A stretch of DNA of 10,702 nucleotides. Origin: Baffinella frigidus (lineage: Eukaryota; Cryptophyceae; Cryptomonadales; Baffinellaceae). This document shows positions 9,501 to 10,702 of this stretch, piece by piece. The notes beneath the pieces were generated by a model, which saw only the letters and a program-made list of their open reading frames with translations, was not told where the DNA came from and did no database searches. Position 1 is the first letter of the stretch. The number at the start of each line of letters is the position of its first letter. The stretch is from positions 926,563 through 937,264 of the forward strand of contig MU646374.1 in the NCBI GenBank assembly GCA_026770585.1. Direction: 5' to 3'. Position numbers and translations under genes: made by a program.

Positions 9501-10401
9501 CATGGGGCTCCTAGGACTGCGTCTCTTGACGGAGCGCTAGGGCGTGCTTGATTCCAATCCCGTATGATAATGCTCTGAATTCGATCAGTTCGGTATCGGG
9601 AAATGATCTGCCCTGCCACGCCAGATTATCGGAAGGGGTTGCCAAAAGTCAATTTCCCCTGGAGGCAGTGGTTTTCAAAAGTCAAAGGCCTATCTTGGAA
9701 GGTTCCAAAAATTTCAACCCCCTCCTGGGCTATGGTGTTGATCTCCATAGAAGTATTAATTAATTGCTTTTGGGCAACGAAAATTACTACACGATTTGCT
9801 CATAAAAGTAGTAGTACAGCATTTGTGTAGTAAATTTCGTTGCGCCAAAAGCAATTAATTAATACTTTTGTGGAGATGAGCGTGGTGGGGCTCCTATGAA
9901 TGCGTCTCTTTTGGATTCCAATCCTGTATGCTAGTTATACATACTCTGGATTCGAGGAGGTTTCTTCCGAGAACCGTGCGCCGGTCTGCATCAGCATCAC
10001 TTTCATCTCGAAAGATAACTGAACCAGTTCCCTAATTGGCGTTGTCATTTAATAAGGAGGCCTAATTAAATTTACTATGCCCTAACTGATTTCTCCTATT
10101 CGACCTCCTATTGAAAAAGAACTGATTCAGTTATCTTCCGAGATGAACTTTCTTGATCGTGGACAACCCGGCCTACTCCAGGATGCTTAGAGGCGAGGCG
10201 GTTCTACCTTTTTTTAAAGCACCCCGCACGTCCGTTGTTTGTGGACCCCCCCCCGCGAGCTTGAACCCTAAAGGAGCATATCTTTTCTGCAAACCCCAGA
10301 TCCAGTGTCCGCCTACGGTGGGAGTTCGAAGAACCTGAAAGACCTAAACCCTACCCCGCGCGCGTGCAGAGGGAGATTTGGCTGCGGCCAGCGCCTCTCT
10401 T
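429..10401 (+). CDS. FKBP-TPR immunophilin-like gene, 8 exons in window, both ends missing
   Basis: Exons at 429-552, 2196-2252, 3510-3563, 4877-4917, 5384-5577, 7196-7239, 8811-8865 and 10370 onward (or 10558 onward) join with compatible phases (0, 0, 0, 2, 1, 0, 1 after exons 1-7) and give about 200 residues without a stop. Residues 1-50 resemble the end of an FKBP domain. Residues 61-92 form TPR1, about 138-175 TPR2, and 172 onward TPR3. Between TPR1 and TPR2 lies an Ala/Gly/Ser-rich linker. Known FKBP-TPR proteins bind the Hsp90 C-terminal EEVD tail through a carboxylate clamp; the matching positions here are R64, N68, N148, K178 and R182, so only the first Lys is changed (to Arg). The likely role is a cytosolic or nuclear co-chaperone. 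The start, the catalytic FKBP core and the C-terminus lie outside the window. The TPR call is strong and the FKBP call moderate. The exon joins are inferred from sequence, not from transcripts. Confidence 0.75.
553..645 (+). repeat. Intron 1 start, duplicated at 911-975
   Basis: GTACCACTTTTG and the unit GGGGATGTCCACTTTAGGGG (564-583, 598-617) recur after the exon 1 tail copy at 911-975. Donor and early intron were therefore copied together with the exon end. The block ends with CCACTTAGCAGCCAC, a motif found again at 777, 5747, 5981 and 6167. Confidence 0.75.
647..720 (+). pseudogene. Exon 1 tail copy (b)
   Basis: Contains the equivalent of SWPVSYLVK followed by a GTGAGG donor at 721. The upstream part (CTCGGGGGCACCAGGTTGCTG then GGTGCTGACAAC) is shared with the copies at 1229 and 1501 but differs from exon 1. 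A base slip breaks the frame between the two halves. Confidence 0.65.
871..910 (+). pseudogene. Exon 1 tail copy (c)
   Basis: The frame reads RDNPWPVSNLVK and is followed by GTACCACTTTTG, as after exon 1. It carries Tyr-to-Asn and an extra A before the donor. No acceptor was recognised upstream. Confidence 0.65.
1014..1036 (+). pseudogene. Exon 1 tail fragment (d)
   Basis: GTTTCCTATCTGGTCAAG matches the VSYLVK end of exon 1, but GT is replaced by CT (CAAG|CTATGAG), so the donor is lost. Confidence 0.5.
1158..1209. repeat. Perfect 21-bp inverted repeat made from exon 1 tail (copy e)
   Basis: Arms 1158-1178 and 1189-1209 are exact reverse complements around a 10-nt loop. The right arm is an exon 1 tail copy (PVSYLVEV, donor GTGTGG), and the left arm is the same sequence inverted. 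The segment could form a stable hairpin in DNA or RNA. Confidence 0.85.
1229..1305 (+). pseudogene. Exon 1 tail copy (f)
   Basis: Open frame LLLGADNDSPWPGFYLVK ending at a good donor, GTGAAG|GTATCC. It shares the CTCGGGG...GGTGCTGACAA upstream part with 647-720. Of all tail copies it keeps the best open frame and donor, so it could be an alternative exon if an acceptor exists upstream. Confidence 0.6.
1326..1471. mobile_element. Foldback (MITE-like) element, 146 bp
   Basis: Arms 1326-1370 and 1427-1471 (45 nt each) are reverse complements with only a few mismatches, around a 56-nt AT-rich loop. It has no coding capacity. No clear target-site duplication was seen. Confidence 0.75.
1501..1578 (+). 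pseudogene. Exon 1 tail copy (g)
   Basis: Ends SNPWPVSYLVQ with donor CAG|GTATGA, preceded by the same CTCGAATCTCGGGGGAATTAG-type segment as the copies at 1055, 1229 and 647. A TAG interrupts the frame just upstream of the conserved tail. Confidence 0.6.
1599..1694. mobile_element. Small inverted-repeat element with CTTAAG ends
   Basis: Bounded by CTTAAGTGGCC and its near reverse complement GGACCGCTTAAG. Inside is a 20-bp hairpin, GGAGGTCAA/TTGACCTCC (1612-1631), and repeated CCTAGG/CCTACGG motifs like those in the 88-bp insertion at 8447-8534. Classification is tentative. Confidence 0.4.
1695..1851. other. Intron 1 filler
   Basis: Contains the direct repeat GCTGCGCCCTG (twice, 1700-1728) and a segment around 1788-1813 (CAAATTC...AAGTGGGGTGG) that recurs after pseudo-exon 2 at 2073-2101. 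Nothing coding was seen. Confidence 0.5.
1852..1948. repeat. AATAAAC heptamer array
   Basis: About 13 tandem copies of AATAAAC with few variants, followed by CAAAACC units. Its 7-bp period equals that of the telomere-like repeats nearby (AACAATA against AACCCTA). Confidence 0.9.
2007..2060 (+). pseudogene. Duplicate of exon 2 lacking a donor
   Basis: After GTACCAG it reads VLGVTQREKLPLLTRVAS, differing from exon 2 by Pro-to-Gln and one silent change. It then diverges at TCT|TTCCCC where exon 2 has GCG|GTGCAC. The adjoining telomere-like CACTAAACACT was copied with it. A short third fragment of the exon end lies at about 2371-2387. Confidence 0.7.
2196..2252 (+). CDS. Exon 2: FKBP-to-TPR linker
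   Basis: The acceptor is ACACTAG|GTG and the donor is GCG|GTGCAC. It is phase 0 at both ends and encodes VLGVTPREKLPLLTRVASA. It continues the last FKBP beta strand from exon 1 (YLVK+VLG) and leads into the helix before TPR1, as in FKBP-TPR proteins where a charged linker helix follows the FKBP fold. A near-identical copy at 2007-2060 (Pro changed to Gln, one silent change) lacks the donor, which is why this copy is chosen as functional. Confidence 0.65.
2317..2368. repeat. 15-bp perfect inverted repeat
   Basis: CCAAAACAGCACAAC (2317-2331) and GTTGTGCTGTTTTGG (2354-2368) around a 22-nt spacer, embedded in telomere-like DNA in intron 2. Confidence 0.8.
2400..3085. repeat. Degenerate telomere-like repeats, intron 2
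   Basis: Mixed heptamers CCCTAAA, CCCCAAA, CCCTGAA and relatives nearly fill the stretch. A short non-repeat island lies at about 2779-2815. At 2536-2575 the orientation flips from CCCTAAC to GGGTTTAGGG for two or so units. The block ends directly at the AACAG acceptor of an exon 3 copy. The Gly/Trp/Val-rich frames on the - strand are repeat translations. Confidence 0.9.
3086..3126 (+). pseudogene. Exon 3 copy (a), truncated
   Basis: Acceptor AAAACAG, then ATQLAAGNAAFSR (Arg-to-Leu); similarity stops after CGCGG just before the MITE-like element at 3141. It lacks the donor. Confidence 0.7.
3141..3281. mobile_element. MITE-like element, family G, copy 1
   Basis: Starts TTTCGTCTCGAAAGATAACT and ends with the inverted CTGAATCAGTTGTCTTCC; the outermost right end is missing. 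The inner palindrome AATTAGGAGGCCTAATT sits near its centre. Closely matches 7018-7180 and 10001-10148. Confidence 0.75.
3309..3345 (+). pseudogene. Exon 3 copy (b) with stop
   Basis: Acceptor GCACACAG, then ATQRAAGNSVF followed by an in-frame TAA (3342-3344). It is nonfunctional. Confidence 0.7.
3351..3480. repeat. Telomere-like block in reverse orientation
   Basis: GTAGGGTGTAGGG, GGTTTACGGGG and GTTTAGGGTGTAGG: G-rich variants on the + strand, opposite to all long blocks in the window. Then GGTGCAAGGTGCAGGGTG-type repeats run up to exon 3. Confidence 0.7.
3510..3563 (+). CDS. Exon 3: TPR1 helix A
   Basis: The acceptor is GCAAACAG|GCA and the donor is GCCCAG|GTTCTC, phase 0 at both ends. 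It encodes ATQRAAGNAAFSRGEFAQ. The GN-x-x-F-x-x-G-x-F pattern is the hallmark of TPR helix A in Hsp90/Hsp70 co-chaperones. N68 fits the carboxylate-clamp Asn and R64 sits four residues before it, where Lys is usual. Of four copies in the window (3086, 3309, 3510, 4029), this is the only one with both splice sites and no stop. Confidence 0.75.
3564..3727. other. Start of intron 3
   Basis: No gene seen. It contains CCACACAGCGGGCTACGA (3613-3630), a motif whose other four copies are in the tandem array downstream of exon 6 (7369-7835). Confidence 0.5.
3728..3824. mobile_element. Small inverted-repeat element with CCTAAGTCAAC ends
   Basis: Ends 3728-3746 and 3805-3824 are near-perfect reverse complements (CCTAAGTCAACT...CCCTG). 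The interior carries GGTCCATCTAAAC, also found near 807. The related GGTTGACTTAGCTG follows at 3831. Confidence 0.6.
3866..3910 (+). other. Possible stray exon-like island
   Basis: A GC-rich stretch reads RPEADDYEMTT before a possible GT at 3909, in otherwise AT-rich intron. It has no match to the gene described here. It may be chance or a fragment of another gene. Confidence 0.2.
4029..4070 (+). pseudogene. Exon 3 copy (d), 5' truncated
   Basis: Carries AAGNAAFSRGEFAQ and a donor (CAG|GTGCTC) but has lost the first four codons and the CAACAG-type acceptor. The preceding bases are CTCCAAG. It could serve only as a donor if joined to upstream sequence. Confidence 0.65.
4080..4872. repeat. Telomere-like array filling intron 3
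   Basis: Nearly 800 bp of CCCTAAA/CCCTGAA heptamers, the most regular telomere-like tract here, shifting to CCCCAAAGCCTGAA-type 14-bp double units at 4720-4860. It runs from a donor-bearing exon 3 copy to the acceptor of exon 4, so it appears to be an intron body rather than a chromosome end. Confidence 0.93.
4877..4917 (+). CDS. Exon 4: TPR1 helix B
   Basis: The acceptor is GCAAAACAG|GCG and the donor is CCCCAG|GTCCTC. It encodes AVQHYSAALLMLP plus two bases of the next codon (phase 2). Joined to exon 3, it completes a canonical TPR, with the FAQ end of exon 3 running into AVQHYSAAL. No second copy was seen. It is a 41-nt micro-exon between two purely repetitive introns: telomere-like upstream, 9-bp repeats downstream. 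Confidence 0.75.
4918..5186. repeat. 9-bp minisatellite, intron 4
   Basis: Tandem CCCTCCTAA, CCCTCATCA, CTCTCCTCA and similar 9-mers. The period is a multiple of three, so open frames appear on both strands (TLLTLIT and RVRRVMR); these are artefacts. The array begins directly at the exon 4 donor. Confidence 0.92.
5245..5382. repeat. CCCCAAA heptamer array, intron 4 end
   Basis: Almost perfect CCCCAAA tandem repeats (TTTGGGG on the other strand) from about 5260 to 5382. The last unit supplies the acceptor of exon 5 (CCCCAG). The - strand Gly-Val-Trp-Gly-Leu frame is a repeat translation. Confidence 0.95.
5384..5577 (+). CDS. Exon 5: linker and TPR2 helix A
   Basis: The acceptor is AAACCCCAG|GCC, taken directly from a CCCCAAA array. 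The donor is AAGACAG|GTGTGAG. With the two bases from exon 4 the first codon is AGG (Arg); 64 codons follow and one base is left over (phase 1). The first 45 residues are low-complexity (Ala, Gly, Ser, Glu), a linker longer than in typical family members. Then EWEDARLACLLNLAAALHKT matches the second TPR of FKBP-type co-chaperones, where a R-x-A-C-x-x-N-x-A-A pattern is common; N148 fits the clamp Asn. Read-through into the intron reaches a TAA near 5620, so intron retention would truncate the protein. This is the longest exon in the window. Confidence 0.8.
5728..5743. repeat. Perfect 16-bp palindrome
   Basis: CCCTGGAGCTCCAGGG, just before the segmental duplication in intron 5. The preceding 5578-5727 holds two CCCTAATTAA direct repeats and nothing coding. 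Confidence 0.8.
5747..5905. repeat. Segmental duplication, copy 1 (empty site)
   Basis: From CCACTTAGCAGCCACCGG through AACAC, it matches 6167-6332 with few changes. It continues unbroken into CGGTGCGGGCGCGTGTGCAG, giving the uninterrupted version of the locus that carries an element in copy 2. Confidence 0.88.
5836..5855 (+). pseudogene. Exon 5 tail copies (5836, 5943, 6256)
   Basis: CTCGCTGCATAAGACAG|GTGCGG here, CACAAGACAG|GTGTGG at 5943-5955, and CTCGCTGCATAAGACCG|GTGTGG at 6256-6275. The first and third lack 8 nt relative to exon 5, which shifts the frame into TAA. The second is followed by the same early intron sequence (GGGGCCTTC, then ACTTAGCAG) as the real donor. Confidence 0.65.
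6004..6095. repeat. Four tandem hairpin units of about 23 bp
   Basis: Variants of GTTATACAACGTGTAGTTATAC. The first unit contains the exact stem GTACAAC/GTTGTAC around GTGTA. It lies between the two copies of the segmental duplication. Confidence 0.8.
6167..6332. repeat. Segmental duplication, copy 2 (filled site)
   Basis: Matches 5747-5905. After AACAC it is interrupted by the element at 6333-6559, and similarity to copy 1 resumes at 6561 (GGTGTGGGCGCGTGTGCAG). Confidence 0.88.
6333..6559 (-). mobile_element. TIR element, family T, copy A
   Basis: Terminal arms 6337-6360 and 6528-6551 match at 22 of 24 positions; the right end is CTCGAGTGG. Inside lies a perfect 32-bp palindrome (6424-6455) within a TTGGTCACGT...ACGTGACCAA hairpin. 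Comparison with the copy 1 segment shows the insertion directly. It has no coding capacity. It is inverted relative to copies at 6677 and 8874 and in the same orientation as 8086. Confidence 0.85.
6677..6866 (+). mobile_element. TIR element, family T, copy D
   Basis: Ends begin CCACACGAGAATGCT and (reverse complement) CCACTCAAGAATGCT; about 38 bp are similar, including CCTATTTA. The interior shares TTTTACAAGTGGGCA, GTAGTAACTTTC and TTGGTCACGT with the other copies. Confidence 0.7.
6867..7017. other. Intron 5 spacer
   Basis: No gene seen. It contains an internal near-repeat, GAAGTGTTGACTTTTGCCG and GAAGTGACTTTTGCGCGG (6909-6950). Confidence 0.5.
7018..7180. mobile_element. MITE-like element, family G, copy 2
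   Basis: Ends GGTTCAGTTCCATCTCG and the inverse of CGAGATGAAGTTAACC. The arms are about 38 bp with few mismatches. It carries the same inner AATTAGGAGGCCTAATT palindrome as copies 1 and 3. It lies 15 bp upstream of the exon 6 acceptor, so it borders the functional splice site. Confidence 0.8.
7196..7239 (+). CDS. Exon 6: TPR2 helix B
   Basis: The acceptor is CGTTCGCAG|GAA and the donor is GCC|GTGCGC. The two leading bases complete GGA (Gly) after exon 5, and then NFTGARLACDDALA follows. The junction gives a normal TPR turn (HKTG+NFTGARLAC). It ends in phase 0 and joins exon 7. The acceptor lies only 15 bp downstream of a MITE-like element (7018-7180). The donor sequence GTGCGCCCCCC recurs at 7390. 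Confidence 0.75.
7270..8070. repeat. Irregular tandem array of about 180-290-bp units, intron 6
   Basis: Four units begin with GCCCTCAGAATTGTGTGTTT-type sequence at about 7275, 7569, 7750 and 7990. They continue with TTTTGATCG repeats, TTTGACGCAC, CCACACAGAGGGCTACGA and CCGTTACCTTATCCGTAGG. The 18-bp TTTTGTGTGTTTTGATCG is itself repeated three times at 7290-7345. Several units contain degraded versions of the exon 6 donor (GTGCGCCCC). Open frames here are repeat translations. Confidence 0.8.
7376..7389 (+). pseudogene. Possible exon 6-like micro-exon
   Basis: CACACAG|AGGGCTACGAAGCC|GTGCGCCCCCC: 14 nt flanked by an acceptor and by the same donor as exon 6. Phase fits between exons 5 and 7 and would give EGYEA in place of the exon 6 residues. 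Most likely a duplicated donor next to a dispersed repeat. Confidence 0.25.
8086..8297 (-). mobile_element. TIR element, family T, copy B
   Basis: Starts CCACTCGAGGCTGG and ends AGCCTCGAGTGG, with arms of about 36 bp. Inner hairpin TTGGTCACGTAACTC / GAGTTACGTGACCAA (8157-8171, 8184-8198). Collinear with copy A over its whole length. No clear target-site duplication was seen. Confidence 0.85.
8426..8562 (+). pseudogene. Exon 7 copy split by an insertion
   Basis: Begins GTGCGGCCCGCGAACCGCAAG and resumes at 8535 with ACCGCAAGGCCCTCTTCCGC. The acceptor is mutated (CGCAC for CGCAG), and the end is lost after CGCCAAA. The upstream CAGTCAA-rich flank was copied too (8378-8425 against 8755-8810). 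Confidence 0.75.
8447..8534. mobile_element. 88-bp insertion with 8-bp target-site duplication
   Basis: Flanked by ACCGCAAG at 8439-8446 and 8535-8542, inside an exon 7 copy whose uninterrupted form is seen at 8811. Inner inverted repeat AATTCCTAGG / CCTAGGAATT (8472-8481, 8508-8517). An 8-bp duplication is typical of hAT-type transposons, but no hAT-like terminal repeats were recognised. Confidence 0.7.
8576..8664. mobile_element. Foldback element with AAAATTACTACA ends
   Basis: Perfect 12-bp ends AAAATTACTACA (8576-8587) and TGTAGTAATTTT (8653-8664). Inside are two tandem 30-bp units (8581-8606 and 8611-8636, three differences). The TACTACA ends recur in 9741-9877 and inside the family T elements. 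Confidence 0.65.
8811..8865 (+). CDS. Exon 7: end of TPR2 and TPR3 helix A
   Basis: The acceptor is TTCGTTCGCAG|GTG and the donor is CACG|GTACCA. It encodes VRPGNLKAIFRRAKAAMH plus one base (phase 1). The N-x-K-A-x-x-R-R-A-x-A motif is the classic start of the third TPR in FKBP and Hop-type co-chaperones. K178 and R182 fit the Lys and Arg of the carboxylate clamp. Two further copies (8426-8562 and 9052-9151) are broken by insertions, so this is the intact one. Confidence 0.8.
8874..9040 (+). mobile_element. TIR element, family T-related, copy C
   Basis: Ends CCAGGC...CTTTTTAAA and inverted TTTAAAAAGAGTGCCTGG. The interior shares TACAAGTTAGGCA and GTAACTTTC with copy D. Perfect 13-bp hairpin 8951-8963 / 8969-8981. 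It starts 8 bp after the exon 7 donor and ends just before the third exon 7 copy. Confidence 0.6.
9052..9151 (+). pseudogene. Exon 7 copy split by AT-rich insertion
   Basis: GTGCGGCCCGCGAACCTCA (9052-9070), then 46 bp of AT-rich DNA (9071-9116), then AGCCCTGTTCTGCGGCGCC through GCCATGCACG and a GTAC donor. Frame and acceptor are lost. Confidence 0.7.
9156..9221. mobile_element. Foldback element with GCTCCAAAGTTGACG ends
   Basis: Arms 9156-9170 and 9208-9221 are reverse complements apart from one missing base. The loop is 37 nt. The rest up to 9316 shows no features. Confidence 0.55.
9317..9476. repeat. AATTAATTCGTCCTTG minisatellite
   Basis: Tandem units of about 15-24 bp built from AATTAATT plus AGTCCTCA or CGTCCTTG, diverging from left to right. 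Confidence 0.85.
9480..9607. repeat. Repeat block shared with 9887-9956
   Basis: CGGTATCGGGAAA occurs at 9480 and 9591. GGGGCTCCTAGGACTGCG (9504) and GATTCCAATCCCGTATG (9550) recur at 9887 and 9914. The two blocks flank the foldback element at 9741-9877. Nothing coding seen at 9608-9740. Confidence 0.65.
9741..9877. mobile_element. Foldback element, long near-perfect arms
   Basis: Arms of about 50 bp: ATCTCCA, then AAGTATTAATTAATTGCTTT and CAACGAAAATTACTACAC, mirrored to 9877 with one indel and few mismatches. The loop is about 32 nt. The TACTACAC ends match 8576-8664. Confidence 0.85.
10001..10148. mobile_element. MITE-like element, family G, copy 3
   Basis: TTTCATCTCGAAAGATAACT at the left and its inverse (AGTTATCTTCCGAGATGAA) at the right, the cleanest ends of the three copies. 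Confidence 0.8.
10149..10366. other. End of intron 7
   Basis: A short exon-like frame at 10159-10206 (IVDNPAYSRMLRGEAV) has no place in the TPR protein and is unidentified. The rest is C-run and telomere-like scraps up to the exon 8 acceptor. Confidence 0.4.
10370..10401 (+). CDS. Exon 8, copy a: TPR3 helix B start (3' end unresolved)
   Basis: The acceptor is GCGTGCAG|AGG. After the single base from exon 7 the first codon becomes GAG (Glu), then GDLAAASASL, which continues TPR3 (AAMH+E+GDLAAA). After CTT at 10399-10401 the sequence runs into CT repeats that stay open as Leu/Ser in this frame, and no clear donor follows. The true end cannot be seen. It competes with copy b at 10558. Confidence 0.55.
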
Positions 10402-10442
<41 letters not shown>

Positions 10443-10515
10443 CGCTCGCTCGCTCTCTCTCCCTCTCTCTCTCTCTCCCTCTCTCCCTCTCCCTCTCTCT
10501 CTCTATCCCTCTCTC
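10389..10515. repeat. CT microsatellite with CGCT units
   Basis: Long (CT)n, a short (CGCT)n and CCCT variants following exon 8 copy a. Arg/Glu-rich frames on the - strand are artefacts. Confidence 0.95.
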
Positions 10516-10557
10516 CCGGATCCTTAACACTCAACACTGAACACTCAACCCTCGCAG

Positions 10558-10589
10558 CGGGAGACTTGGCAGCGGCCAGCGCCTCTCTT
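10558..10589 (+). CDS. Exon 8, copy b: TPR3 helix B start (3' end unresolved)
   Basis: The acceptor is CCCTCGCAG|CGG. With the base from exon 7 the first codon is GCG (Ala), then GDLAAASASL, the same peptide as copy a with silent differences only. The acceptor resembles that of exon 1 (CCTCGCAG) and is preceded by telomere-like CACTCAACACTGAAC units. It is followed by CT and CA repeats. Whether copy a, copy b or both are spliced in is unknown. Confidence 0.5.
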
Positions 10590-10634
<45 letters not shown>

Positions 10635-10702
10635 AACATACTCTATCTCGCTCGCTCGCTCGCTCTCTCTCTCTCTCTCCCTCCCTCCCTCCCTCCCTCC
10701 CC
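10590..10702. repeat. CT, CA, CGCT and CCCT microsatellites
   Basis: Follows exon 8 copy b with (CT)n, (CA)n, (CGCT)n, (CT)n and (CCCT)n to the window edge. Confidence 0.95.

Noticed and set aside
10313-10537. - strand Arg/Glu-repeat protein
   Set aside because: Pure translation of the CT microsatellite.

Overview
The window looks like nuclear DNA of an intron-rich, GC-biased eukaryote, most likely a green-lineage alga. The evidence is short GC-rich exons with GT-AG junctions, very long repeat-filled introns, and abundant degenerate copies of the plant/green-algal telomere heptamer (CCCTAAA on the + strand). A prasinophyte of the Cymbomonas/Pyramimonas kind would fit, but the species cannot be settled from sequence alone. 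There are no bacterial-style genes, rRNAs, tRNAs or CRISPR arrays. The long open frames rich in GVWGLGF, TLLTLIT or RERERE are translations of simple repeats.

The real content appears to be one + strand gene cut by both window edges. Eight exons can be joined in order with matching phases: exon 1 at 429-552, exon 2 at 2196-2252, exon 3 at 3510-3563, exon 4 at 4877-4917, exon 5 at 5384-5577, exon 6 at 7196-7239, exon 7 at 8811-8865, and exon 8 at 10370 or 10558 onward. The roughly 200 joined residues read as the end of an FKBP-like domain followed by three TPR repeats. This is the layout of large FKBP-type immunophilins, which are Hsp90 co-chaperones. Exons make up only about 5% of the window.

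The introns are unusual in two ways. First, almost every exon is accompanied by degenerate, same-strand partial copies of itself in the adjacent intron: exon 1 (head once, tail six times), exon 2, exon 3 (three extra), exon 5 tail (three), exon 7 (two, each broken by an insertion) and exon 8 (two copies). The copies keep the linear order of the protein. Second, the introns are built from telomere-like heptamers (introns 2-4), other mini- and microsatellites, and several families of short inverted-repeat (MITE-like) elements.

Layout: 1-168 GGTT microsatellite and telomere-like DNA; 169-2195 exon 1, its echoes and foldback elements; 2196-3563 exons 2-3 in telomere-like DNA; 3564-5383 introns 3 and 4 around exon 4; 5384-7195 exon 5 and intron 5, with a segmental duplication whose second copy is interrupted by a mobile element; 7196-8810 exon 6 and a complex tandem array; 8811-10369 exon 7 and an AT-rich element-dense intron; 10370-10702 duplicated exon 8 with CT/CA microsatellites.
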